In this document: positions 1 through 9,300 of the stretch, one piece after another
How positions within the stretch are numbered: position 1 is the stretch's first letter
Layout: every line of letters starts with the position of its first letter
NCBI GenBank assembly: GCA_002500665.1
Contig: DLRY01000076.1
Span: 1-64,000 of the forward strand
Origin: Opitutia bacterium UBA7876
GTDB lineage: Bacteria > Verrucomicrobiota > Verrucomicrobiia > Opitutales > Seribacteraceae
Length of the DNA stretch: 64,000 nucleotides
Direction: 5' to 3'
Program-made: the position numbers and the translations under genes
The notes under the pieces: model-generated
What the model was told of the DNA's origin: nothing
The model's database searches: none
The model's input: the letters and a program-made list of their open reading frames with translations, nothing else

Positions 1-1
1 G

Positions 2-220
2 CCTGAGGTCGCGGCGCAATCCCCGGAGGCAGTGCAGGAGCTTCCCTCACCCGAGTCGCTTGAAGAACCCGCCATCGAACCGCTTCCCGAGCCGGATGAC
101 CTTGCCAGTCCGGATACCGAGCTTCCCCTTGCCGAGCTTGAAATTGGTTATCCCTCCCCTGATGAGGTTCCGCCTCCGTCTCCTGATAGCGCCGAGAATC
201 TCAAACCCGACCGATCATGA
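2..220 (+). CDS. C-terminal end of a Pro/Glu-rich protein (5' truncated by window edge)
   Basis: An open frame enters from the left edge and ends in TGA. The roughly 72 visible residues are almost entirely Pro, Glu, Asp, Ser and Leu, with repeated PEP/SPE-like steps, so this is a low-complexity acidic tail or linker rather than a folded domain. Its stop overlaps the next start codon as ATGA, which suggests co-translation with the hydrolase-fold protein that follows. Function cannot be judged without the N-terminal part. Confidence 0.6.
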   Translation, partial: PEVAAQSPEAVQELPSPESLEEPAIEPLPEPDDLASPDTELPLAELEIGYPSPDEVPPPSPDSAENLKPDRS

Positions 221-1605
221 TCAGAGTGATGAAGCTATTTCTGACCTTCTTCTTCTTCGGGGTGATCCTGTATGTTCTCGAGGGTGCCTGTTTTCGTCTT
301 GTGGAGCAATATGCCGACTTCAGGCTCAAGTACGCTTGGGGTGAGCCCGGTGAAGGGGTTTTCCATCCCGTGCTGAAGAAGTTTGGGCTCGATCATTTCA
401 TTGAAAGACCCAAACAGTCGGATTTTACGGAACCTCATAAGTATGCCGAAGCGGAGAGCGACTATGCAAAGACCGTTATGAGTTTTGCTCGGCCTTTGCG
501 CGACCGCTACGAAGATTACGTTGCTTCCGAGGATCGACCCCTCGAAGACTTTGAAATCCGGGACTTCGGAAAGATCCGAGGACTTGTCCTTCCCGGCTTG
601 AAACGGCCCGCTACCATGGAGGAGGTTACGCTTAAGAAAGCCAGAAGGGTAGGGGACCCTCTGGAATATTCAGAAGCCATTTTGATACGCTTTCTTTCAT
701 CGAGCCAAACAGAGGACTATGAGGCGGAATTCGGATTCCAGGAGCGAACCTTTGGTTTTCTTCTCCAGAATGGGATTGCCTGCATGGTCCGACCGGTATC
801 ATCCGCCCGGGACGTAATGGAAACCATTTCCTACCTGAAAAAAGAGCACGAATTGCTAGCCCAGAACATCTTCGCTTGGGGGGACGGAATAGCCGGCACT
901 TACCTACTGGAAGCCTGCAGGCAGAAACCGGGGCAGTTTAAGGCGGTGTTGGTCGCCAACCCCGCCGAGATTCCTGCTCCACCCTTGTTTAGCGGATTGC
1001 CATGGATGAACTTTCTTGTCTCGGAGGACCTGATTCCCAAAGACGAAAGCCTTTCCAGGCTCTTGAAATGGGTAAGGGCAGGTCGAGATACGGAATCCAT
1101 CTATCCATCGCGCCTTGGGGGCGTTATGCGCATAGAGGAGAACCCTGCTCAGGAATCAATCATGCCATCTTTTTTTCTCTCTTGGCTCCTGCAGTGCTCA
1201 GCCTACATCGAGAATGCCGGGGATCAATGGCCCGAAGCGAAACCCTTTCCTTCGGATGAAACCCAACTGGATCAATCTCCCCGAGAAGGGAATCTTACCG
1301 AAGGCCCTTTTGACCTGAGCACCGTTGAGCAAACGAACCAGGAGCTCTCAATCCCCTTAGGGGATGGGCATTCGATCTACGGAACCGATCCTACCTTTGA
1401 CTGCAAGATGGTCAGGAGTTATCGTCAGATGCACAAGGACAACCCGATAATCCGCGCCATAAGCAACAGGGACCTAATCCTTAAGCTGGGCCGTGGCTTC
1501 GAAAAAAGAGGAGGTGACGTTCTGGAGCAAATCCGCGAAAGGGACGCCCTTTTCCATCGCTACTATCTTTCCCTCAAGGCACTGGAAGACTCACCTCTGT
1601 ACTAG
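217..1605 (+). CDS. Membrane-anchored alpha/beta-hydrolase-fold protein, apparently without catalytic nucleophile
   Basis: A 462-residue protein with an N-terminal hydrophobic segment (about residues 5-25), so probably an uncleaved anchor or signal peptide. Residues 150-260 read like the core of an alpha/beta hydrolase or dienelactone-hydrolase relative: a strand, a helix, then the sequence FAWGDGIAG at residues 219-227. This sits where G-x-S-x-G is expected, and the nucleophile position is Gly222. I see no alternative Ser or Cys there. The start overlaps the upstream stop (ATGA). It is most likely a non-enzymatic or altered hydrolase-fold protein; the family assignment is by fold pattern only. 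Confidence 0.65.
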   Translation: MIRVMKLFLTFFFFGVILYVLEGACFRLVEQYADFRLKYAWGEPGEGVFHPVLKKFGLDHFIERPKQSDFTEPHKYAEAESDYAKTVMSFARPLRDRYEDYVASEDRPLEDFEIRDFGKIRGLVLPGLKRPATMEEVTLKKARRVGDPLEYSEAILIRFLSSSQTEDYEAEFGFQERTFGFLLQNGIACMVRPVSSARDVMETISYLKKEHELLAQNIFAWGDGIAGTYLLEACRQKPGQFKAVLVANPAEIPAPPLFSGLPWMNFLVSEDLIPKDESLSRLLKWVRAGRDTESIYPSRLGGVMRIEENPAQESIMPSFFLSWLLQCSAYIENAGDQWPEAKPFPSDETQLDQSPREGNLTEGPFDLSTVEQTNQELSIPLGDGHSIYGTDPTFDCKMVRSYRQMHKDNPIIRAISNRDLILKLGRGFEKRGGDVLEQIRERDALFHRYYLSLKALEDSPLY

Positions 1606-1615
1606 CAGGCGGGGG

Positions 1616-2524
1616 TTATTTTAACGCTGGGGATCGACCAGGAAAGGTCAGTTCGGCTACACCGGACTTGTCGAGGCTTCCCAAACCGGCCGCTACCAGT
1701 TTCTCGTATTGTTCCAGAGTGGCTTGGGCGAGGGGGGTTTGAAGCAGGCTTTCCTTTGCAAGAGCCAGGGCGATTCTGGAGTCCTTCGCGGCGTGCTCGG
1801 CCGAAAAGTAGCATTCGTGATCCCGCTGAAGCATGTCTTCCGCATCGGTTTCAAGCACTCTGGAATTGGCTCCCGTTTGGGAAAAAACCTCAACCAGCAT
1901 CTCAAGGTCCAGGCCTAGGGCGCACCCTATCCCAAGACCCTCTGCCAAAGCCGCCGTGTTGACGTTCATAACCATATTGACCAAAGCCTTGACTTCAGCG
2001 GCCTTTCCCGATGGCCCTACGAACCGAAGATTCTTGCTTAGATCCTGCAAGACAGGAGAGGCATCCTCGAAGGTATTTCTGTCCCCACCGACCATTAGAT
2101 AGAGGGTTCCGTTACGGGCTTGGGTGATGCTGGAAGCCATACAGCACTCAAGGCACCCCCCCCCCCGCTCGATGATTCTTTTTTCGACCATCCGGTGGAT
2201 GTCGGGGCTGATGGTTGCGCAGTTCAAAAAGAGTTTTCCCTCCGCATGGGTTAGGAGAGATTCCTTTTCCTCGCAGAAGATTTCACCCATTGCGATGTCA
2301 TCGGTCACTACCGTGATGATCACCTCGGAATCTCGGCTGACCTCTTCGAGCGACAAGGATAGCTTGCATTCAAGGGCGGCCGCGCTTTCCTTGGCGGCGG
2401 GTTCGGAAGTATCGAAAACGCAACTAATGGAATGACCGCAATCGCGGAGGTGAAGGGCCATGTTGGCTCCCATTCTTCCCACTCCGACGAACCCGATAGA
2501 CTTGGAAGGCGACGAACTTTTCAT
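1616..2524 (-). CDS. Beta-hydroxyacid dehydrogenase family protein (3-hydroxyisobutyrate dehydrogenase-like)
   Basis: A 302-residue NAD(P)-dependent oxidoreductase of the 6-phosphogluconate/3-hydroxyisobutyrate dehydrogenase superfamily. The Rossmann motif GFVGVGRMGANMA is at residues 11-23. The catalytic Lys is probably K179 in AEVKALVN, and the later MVGG motif (144-147) is typical of the family. The usual substrate motif DAPVSGG is replaced by a divergent LECCMASS segment, so the substrate is uncertain. The gene contains a run of 11 G on its coding strand (window 2156-2166) that encodes part of ERGGGC. It converges with the hydrolase-fold gene at 217-1605 and is divergent from the next hydrolase gene. 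Confidence 0.85.
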   Translation of the reverse strand: MKSSSPSKSIGFVGVGRMGANMALHLRDCGHSISCVFDTSEPAAKESAAALECKLSLSLEEVSRDSEVIITVVTDDIAMGEIFCEEKESLLTHAEGKLFLNCATISPDIHRMVEKRIIERGGGCLECCMASSITQARNGTLYLMVGGDRNTFEDASPVLQDLSKNLRFVGPSGKAAEVKALVNMVMNVNTAALAEGLGIGCALGLDLEMLVEVFSQTGANSRVLETDAEDMLQRDHECYFSAEHAAKDSRIALALAKESLLQTPLAQATLEQYEKLVAAGLGSLDKSGVAELTFPGRSPALK

Positions 2525-2635
2525 AGTTTTTGATCACTACCCGTAAAGGCTTTGGACCGCAAGGATGGAAGACTTTTCACGAGACGGGTTGCGTTTGAAG
2601 TTGGCTGGAACCCGGAATCAAGTCAAGTTGTACGG

Positions 2636-3370
2636 ATGTTCGACAGGATAACCAACCGACATGGGGAAACCTTGGACTATACCTTTCACGAAGGCTCTGA
2701 AGACATGCGCAACCTGCTAGTGATCGGGCATGGCGTGACGGGCAACAAGGACAGGCCACTCGTGACCGGACTTGCGGAAAGAGTTTCCGAGGAAGGCATG
2801 CCGTGCCTGCGGTTTTCCTTTTCCGGAAATGGGGATTCCCAAGGCAGATTTTCCGAGAGCACGATCTCCAAGGAGGTAGAGGACCTTAAGTCCGTTCTGA
2901 CCACCGTAGTCGAGCGAGGGTGGACCCCGATATATGCGGGGCACAGCATGGGTGCCGCTGTCGGTGCCTTGGCTACCGTCGGAGACGGTCGCATGAGGTA
3001 TTTGATTTCCTTGGCCGGCATGGTCGAGACGGCGGACTTCTGCAAAAGGGAGTTCTCCGGCGTGACGCCCGACGAAGGATTTATGTGGGATCAGGAGGAA
3101 TGCCCGTTCTCAAGGGCATTCCTCGAGGACATGGAAAAGCTTCAAACAATTTCCGGAGACGCTTCCGCTGTAAAAGTTCCTTGGCTTTTCGTACATGGAA
3201 CCGACGACGACGTCGTTCCCGTGGAAGAGAGCAGAAGCCTCTTCGCCTTAGCCAACGAGCCCAAGAAACTGATTGAGATCCCGGGAGCCGATCACGTCTT
3301 TTCCGGCGACGCTCTCGAGCGGGTCTGTGAGGAAGTCATTTCCTGGCTTGGGGATAACCTGTCTAGTTGA
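2636..3370 (+). CDS. Alpha/beta hydrolase (serine hydrolase, esterase/acyl-hydrolase type)
   Basis: A 244-residue cytosolic alpha/beta hydrolase. Visible are an HGVTGNKD oxyanion-loop region, the nucleophile elbow AGHSMG (Ser104), an acid region GTDDDVVP and a final His in GADHVFSGD, so the triad looks complete. It resembles small esterases of the YtmA/BAAT-like group; the substrate is unknown. The frame is open back to a TTG at 2552, but the first ATG (2636, MFDRITNRHG) begins just before the family's first beta strands and gives the usual length. The intergenic space to the divergent dehydrogenase is about 110 bp. Confidence 0.85.
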   Translation: MFDRITNRHGETLDYTFHEGSEDMRNLLVIGHGVTGNKDRPLVTGLAERVSEEGMPCLRFSFSGNGDSQGRFSESTISKEVEDLKSVLTTVVERGWTPIYAGHSMGAAVGALATVGDGRMRYLISLAGMVETADFCKREFSGVTPDEGFMWDQEECPFSRAFLEDMEKLQTISGDASAVKVPWLFVHGTDDDVVPVEESRSLFALANEPKKLIEIPGADHVFSGDALERVCEEVISWLGDNLSS

Positions 3371-3397
3371 CCTAAAAGCGGGTTTGCTTGGTGACTC

Positions 3398-4807
3398 TTA
3401 GCCCTCCACTACCTTGGCTCGGAAAACTATTTCGATTGCCTGGGCCTTTTGGTCGGAAGGTGGATTGGGAACGAGGATGAAGTCGTCCGTAACGACCGGT
3501 CCGTATTCGGAACCCGAAAGGATTTCGATCTCCTTAAGCCTATGTTCGAAAAACTCGACGAAGGGTCTAAAGCCCCGCTGAACGCCATTCTCATTGACCG
3601 GCTTGAAACTATCCTTGCCGGCGGTTGGCTTGATGATGAGGCGATACTTCCCGCCCTCGGACTCGAGTGACTGGGTCCAGTTCCTTGTCCCCTTCGCCAT
3701 TCTTGCGTCCCAAGCCGGATCCCCGTAAAAAGCCACGATGTCGCGATCGAACAGGAGCCCCCGCAGGTCTTGCCTGCCAAGCCCGAGTCGTCGAGCAAGT
3801 GGGGTTTGACGTACTGAAGGCCTCTCTCCCTTCCCACCGTTTGAGCCTGGGAAGCAGGTCTCGAGGCGGTGTATGAGAGCATGGTGGTTGGCGAAGAATG
3901 CTTGCGTAAACGAGTAGCGACCGGGTTGCTCGACGAAATAGTCCAGGCATCCCCAACCCATGTAGCCGTACCAGGTCACCTCGACGTATCCCATCATTTG
4001 TCGAACCCCGGCGCTTTTCAGGAATGCCGCCGCCATGGAATCCGGGCCCCGAAGGTGTCCCATGAGGCAATTACCGATCGGCATATAAACCTTTGGGTTG
4101 GGGGAATTCACGGTATGACTTTTGCCCGACAAGTCGGCTCCGTATAGGATGCCGTCCTTCCTGCATCGGAAAACACCGTTTTTGTAACGGTAACCCAACT
4201 GAAGGTCCTGCTCGGTGGCATGCCCGGAAGTCACGAAGAGATCGGGTTTATCCTCATTCAGTTCCTTTACGAAAAGCGAGGTGGTATCCTGCTTGAGCTT
4301 GATGGGCTTGGGGGATCCGTTCTTCTCCTTGACCAATCCATGGCCCTTTCGAAGCTCACAAAACCATTTCCCCTCCTCACAGCGATCCAAAGCTATCTCC
4401 GTGCAGGCAAGTGATTTTCGGATGATGAGAGGCTTGGAGGTCCTCGCGATCTGCAGGGCGTTCGCCGAGTCATGTCCCGAAAGGATACCCCAGAACAAAT
4501 CCGTATAGGGGTCGTCATCCAGTTTTCTGGTCAAAGAATGGATCGACCTGACGAAATCCTTGGAGGTTTCTTGAGGGGTAGCGACGAAGCAGGCGTAACG
4601 CGGGAAAACCGACCGGAGGACCGGGAGAGATTGCTCCACGGAGTCCTCGTAGGCAAAGATGCCGGCATCATGTTTTTCGCGCAGAGCGTTGACGACCTTG
4701 GCCCATTTGGGATCTTCCGAGGTTTTTTGGGATACCACTAACATGTAGCCGGCCCCTGAGCAGACCAAGTGGCTTATGAGCATGGATAACCAGAGAACGT
4801 TTCTCAT
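3398..4807 (-). CDS. Secreted caspase/gingipain-like (clan CD) protein candidate
   Basis: The ATG at 4807 is preceded by GGGAG and opens a signal peptide (MRNVLWLSMLISHLVCSGAG), so I prefer it to the in-frame TTG 15 bp upstream. The mature protein of about 450 residues shows two clan-CD cysteine-peptidase hallmarks. One is a hydrophobic strand ending in SGHA (His196, counted from this ATG). About 50 residues later there is another hydrophobic strand ending in GNC (Cys247). The spacing fits the catalytic His-Cys dyad of gingipain/caspase folds. It lies 18 bp after the Tat-exported oxidoreductase gene and is probably in its operon. Peptidase activity is inference. Confidence 0.6.
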   Translation of the reverse strand: MRNVLWLSMLISHLVCSGAGYMLVVSQKTSEDPKWAKVVNALREKHDAGIFAYEDSVEQSLPVLRSVFPRYACFVATPQETSKDFVRSIHSLTRKLDDDPYTDLFWGILSGHDSANALQIARTSKPLIIRKSLACTEIALDRCEEGKWFCELRKGHGLVKEKNGSPKPIKLKQDTTSLFVKELNEDKPDLFVTSGHATEQDLQLGYRYKNGVFRCRKDGILYGADLSGKSHTVNSPNPKVYMPIGNCLMGHLRGPDSMAAAFLKSAGVRQMMGYVEVTWYGYMGWGCLDYFVEQPGRYSFTQAFFANHHALIHRLETCFPGSNGGKGERPSVRQTPLARRLGLGRQDLRGLLFDRDIVAFYGDPAWDARMAKGTRNWTQSLESEGGKYRLIIKPTAGKDSFKPVNENGVQRGFRPFVEFFEHRLKEIEILSGSEYGPVVTDDFILVPNPPSDQKAQAIEIVFRAKVVEG

Positions 4808-4825
4808 GGCTCCCTGCTCCAAACC

Positions 4826-6106
4826 CTATACGAAACGAGTAACGCCGGGAACGGGAATCTTTTGGGTGGGCAACTCGTGGTCCCAGTCGAGGTGAGGAGG
4901 GGTCAAGTCCTCTTCTGAGTTGAGGGCTTGATCGTAGGTGATCTTCTGGCCCGTATAGGCCACCATCCTTCCGAGGATTGCCACCATCGTGCTGTGAGCG
5001 GCCCGCTCGCCGTCATTGAAGGCTTCTCCTCCCTTTCGGATGCTCGCGAACAAAGTGTCGTGCTCGCTTTGATACATGTCGTTGGTCTTGCCCCTGTAGC
5101 GCCAGGCGTCGTCGCCCGAAACAATGGCGTGCCTGTTCTTGGCCGAGCAGAAGCCCTTCTCACCATAGAGCTCAACCTCGTAACTCCCGGCCGTTCCGTT
5201 TTGCTGGCGGGAAAAGTGGTAACCCCGGGTGCCGTTCTCCCATTGGTAGGCGATGGCAAAGTGATCATAGATGTTGCCGTACTTGTCCATGTCGTCATAG
5301 ACCTGACGTCCGCCGGAGCCTTCAGCGTGGGTGGGCAATTCCTCTCCCATGGCCCATTGCATCATGTCGATGCAGTGAACGGCTTGCTCAACGATCGAGT
5401 CGCCGGAAAGCCAAAGATGGGCATTCCAATTGCGGGCCTGAGCCTCCAGGTCCCCCCATCCATTCTCTCTCGCCTTTTTCCATACCTCGCCACCGTTGTA
5501 GGTGCTGTAAATCGCATGGACGTCCCCAATCGCTCCATCAAGGATTCTTCCGAAGACTTGCTGCTTTGGTATGTGATGCCTCCAGCAGAATCCCGACATG
5601 AAGTTAAGGTTTTTCTCCTTTGCCTTCTTGGCCAATTCGATAACTTTTCTGACGCCTGGGCCATCGACGGCCACTGGTTTCTCGAAGAAGCAATGAACCC
5701 CCTTCTCCACGGCATAGGCGAGATGCTCCGGCCGAAAAAACGGAGGTGAGGTAAGGATCACCACGTCCACACCGGAGTCGATGACCTTCTTGTAGGCGTC
5801 AAACCCGGTAAAGGTGGTCTCGGGGGTAACTTGAAACTTGTCTCTGCCCCGTGCCTTTAGGATACGGCTGCGAAGCTTGATGCGGTCCTCGAACAAGTCG
5901 CCTATGGCCGTCAGGGCGACGTTGTCGTCCGCACCCATCGCTTGGGCGGCGGCTCCACTCCCTCGTCCTCCAATGCCAACCAGGCCAACCTTGATGACCT
6001 TGTCGTTTTTGGCTGCCCGAGCAACGTGAGGGGCGGCCAAGAGGGTTCCCGCGGTAAGGGAGGAACCGGCTTTAACGAAATCGCGACGTGAGGTAAAAGG
6101 ACTCAT
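4826..6106 (-). CDS. Gfo/Idh/MocA family oxidoreductase with Tat signal
   Basis: A 426-residue NAD(P)-dependent sugar or polyol oxidoreductase predicted to be exported folded. The N-terminus has the twin-arginine motif SRRDFVK followed by a hydrophobic stretch and an Ala-rich cleavage region. The Rossmann motif GLVGIGGRGSG is near residue 42, and the family's EKP motif (FFEKPVAV) is present. The C-terminal half matches the alpha/beta dehydrogenase domain found in PVC-bacterial exported members. The gene is divergent from the ThuA/PVC-dehydrogenase gene across a 215-bp AT-rich spacer and is followed by the caspase-like gene. The substrate is probably a carbohydrate derivative, but it is not identifiable from sequence. 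Confidence 0.92.
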   Translation of the reverse strand: MSPFTSRRDFVKAGSSLTAGTLLAAPHVARAAKNDKVIKVGLVGIGGRGSGAAAQAMGADDNVALTAIGDLFEDRIKLRSRILKARGRDKFQVTPETTFTGFDAYKKVIDSGVDVVILTSPPFFRPEHLAYAVEKGVHCFFEKPVAVDGPGVRKVIELAKKAKEKNLNFMSGFCWRHHIPKQQVFGRILDGAIGDVHAIYSTYNGGEVWKKARENGWGDLEAQARNWNAHLWLSGDSIVEQAVHCIDMMQWAMGEELPTHAEGSGGRQVYDDMDKYGNIYDHFAIAYQWENGTRGYHFSRQQNGTAGSYEVELYGEKGFCSAKNRHAIVSGDDAWRYRGKTNDMYQSEHDTLFASIRKGGEAFNDGERAAHSTMVAILGRMVAYTGQKITYDQALNSEEDLTPPHLDWDHELPTQKIPVPGVTRFV

Positions 6107-6321
6107 GAAATGTAATTTGAAGAGATTTTAAACGTAAGTGAAGGGATTAATTCAAGAAAAGCGAAATTTCTTCGCTTATCATAAAATTCAAACTTAACCG
6201 AAAAAGCCATCCTGCCAACCTGCCTCATCCAAATAAAACTCATTCCCTCAACTTTTTATGATTGATGAATTTTCGGTATCGGCGAATTTAATGGGTTTCC
6301 AATAACCTCGTTACCCGTTCA
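6107..6321. promoter_or_regulatory. AT-rich divergent promoter region with a 7-bp-arm inverted repeat
   Basis: This spacer separates two divergent genes and is clearly AT-richer than its surroundings. It holds the perfect inverted repeat AAGCGAA-ATTTC-TTCGCTT at 6159-6177. The repeat lies about 55 bp from the minus-strand start and 145 bp from the plus-strand start, so it could be an operator or an mRNA hairpin. No convincing -35/-10 pair could be fixed by eye, and no ORF is visible. Confidence 0.4.
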
Positions 6322-9300
6322 ATGATTGTAAGAAAACCTTCGCCTCTTCTTTCCCTTTGCCTGGCTTTCCTAGTTGGGCTACCTTGCTTGGCCGCGAAAA
6401 AAGTAGTTTTCGTGGCGGGAGCCAAAAGCCACGGATACTTTTCGCACGAGCACATTGCCGGGAGCAAATTGCTCGCCAAATACCTGGACGAAGCAAAAAT
6501 CGGGCTAAAGTCTGTCGTGGTGACCGACCACGGTTATCCCAAGGATCCCTCGGTCTTCGATGATGCGGTGGCGGTTGTAGTATATTGTGATGGAGGCGGG
6601 AGGCACTTGCTCAACGCCCACCTTAAGGAGTTCGACGAGATCATGAAGAGAGGAGTAGGCTTGGCCTGCCTGCACTACGGAGTCGAGGTTCCGAAGGGGG
6701 CTCCCGGCGATCATTTTCTTAAGTGGATTGGCGGCTATTTTGAAACTCACTGGTCGGTAAACCCGCACTGGACGGCTGATTTCAAGCTCTTCCCCGATCA
6801 TCCCATCAGTTCGGGGGTCAAGCCTTTCGCGATCAACGACGAATGGTACTACCATATGCGATTCAGGCAGAACCTCGTCGGAGTCACACCCATCCTTTCC
6901 GCTCTCCCCGGCCCCGAAACTCTGAAGCGACGTGACGGAGCCCACAGCAACAACCCTCACGTTCGCGAGTCCGTCCTGAAGCGCAAGGAGGCGCAGCACG
7001 TCGCATGGGCCTACCAACGGGGCAAAGACTATAAGGACGGGCGCGGATTCGGTTTTACGGGAGGCCATAACCACGTGAACTGGGGATCCAACGACTTTCG
7101 CCGGCTCGTCTTGAACGCCATTGCCTGGATCGCCAAGGTCGACGTACCCAAGCAAGGGGTAAGGGCCGGTACGGTTACTGTTGAAGCCTTGCAGGCCAAC
7201 CAAGACTATTCTCCCCGGGGATGGGCACCCGAGCAAATTGAGGCCAAGCTCGAGGACTTTAACGGCAAGGCTCCGAATAAGGGGGCCTCCACTAGCCCCA
7301 AGAAGGATCCGACCAAGCCTCTCTTCGCAAGCAAGGTCGTTACCGCCCAGACTCCCGGTCAGTCAATCGAGGTTTCCGCAGATCTCAAGGGAGCCAAGGA
7401 ACTGCATCTCTACGTAAGCGATTCGGGCAACGGTTATGCCTGCGATTGGGCTGACTGGGTGGATCCTCGTTTGGTGGACGCCTCAGGCAAGGAAACCAAG
7501 CTTACCTCCATGAAGTGGAAGTACGCCTCCGCAGGGTGGGGTGCCGTAAACTTGAACAAAAACGCAAGAGGAGCCCCCATGAAGGTCGCAGGCAAAATCG
7601 TCCAGGGCATTGGTTGCCATGCGAACTCCCTCATCAGCTACGAGCTGCCTGCCAATCACAAGTTCGTTCGTTTTGTTGCCAAGGGCGCTTTGGATGATGG
7701 TGGAGCCACCCAGGGAGCTTGTGGCAACCAGTCCAGCGTCCAGTTCTTCGTATACTCCCAAAAGCCCAAGGTTTTGTCAGGAATCAGCGTCGCCTCGAGG
7801 TCCAAGCCTGCCGGCAAGCGCATCGGGGATCAAGGTGACCCTGCCCATGCGGTCGACAACTTGGACGTCCACGAGGAACTCAAGGCGACCCTCTTCGCCA
7901 GCGAGCCCATGATGCTGAGTCCTTCCGCGATCGACGTAGATCACCGAGGACGAGTATGGGTGTGCGAGGTTACCAACTACCGTAGGCACAAGAACAAGCG
8001 CGAGGAGGGCGACCGCATCCTGATTCTCGAGGATACTGATGGGGACAACAAGGCCGACAAGGCGAAGACCTTTTACCAGGGCCGCGATGTGGATTCCGCT
8101 CATGGAGTGAGCGTTTTCGGGAATAAGATCGTGGTTGCCGTTGCCGACCGAATCGTCGTTTTTACGGACAAGGATGGGGACGACAAACCCGATTCCAAGG
8201 AGAACCTGTTCACAGGCATTTCGGGGGCCCAGCACGACCATGGCATCCATGCCGTCCACTTTGGGCCGGATGGGAAGTTCTACTTCAACTTCGGAAACAC
8301 CGGTCGACAGATCAAGGACAAGGACGGCAAACCCATCGTAGACATGGCGGGGAATGAGGTCAACGACCGCAGGAACCCGTACCAGCAAGGAATGGTTTTC
8401 CGTTGCAACGAAGATGGTTCCGAGTTCGAGACCTTGGGTTGGAACTTTCGCAATAATTGGGAGGTAACGGTAGACAGTTTTGGAACCATTTGGCAGTCCG
8501 ACAACGACGATGACGGGAACCGCGGGGTGCGCATCAACTACGTCATGGAATTCGGAAACTATGGTTACCGGGGAGAGTTCAGCGGAAAAGGCTGGCGGGA
8601 CAAGAGGACCAATATCGAGACGGAGATCCCCCTGCGTCACTGGCATCTCAACGATCCGGGAGTCATGCCTAATCTTCTTCAAACCGGAGGAGGTTCCCCG
8701 ACTGGGATTACGGTTTACGAAGGTACCTTGCTGCCACCGATTTTTCATGGGCAGGTGATTCATTGCGATGCCGGACCCAGTGTCGTCCGTGCCTATCCCG
8801 TAACCAAGAGCGGTGCGGGTTACGATGCCGAGATCGTAGACATTCTCAATGGGGCAAGCCGCGACAAATGGTTTCGCCCCTCGGACGTAGTGACTGCTCC
8901 GGATGGCTCCATTATGGTGGCTGATTGGTACGATCCGGGCGTGGGTGGCCACAATATGCGCGACTTGGAACGCGGTCGCCTCTTTCTGGTTGCTCCGGAG
9001 GGCCACAAGTACAAGTCATCCAAGGTGAACGTGTCGGGGGTCGATGGAGCCATATCGGCTCTCAAGAGCCCCAACGAAGCAACCCGTTATCTTGCTTGGC
9101 ATGCACTTCATGGGAAAGGCATGAAAGCGGAATCCGCCCTCCGGCGTATGTTTGGCTCCTCCGACCCCATCCAGCGGTCGCGGGCCCTTTGGCTACTGGG
9201 CAAGATCGAAGGCCGGGCCAAGCACTACGTGGATCTCGCGATCAACGACAAGGATCCTGATATCCGAATCGTCGGTCTTCGCCTTGCTCGTCAATCTTCC

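Noticed and set aside
7777..9006. A 409-residue open frame antisense to the PVC-dehydrogenase gene
   Set aside because: It lies entirely inside a strongly supported gene, has no recognisable domain and reads as a codon-bias shadow.
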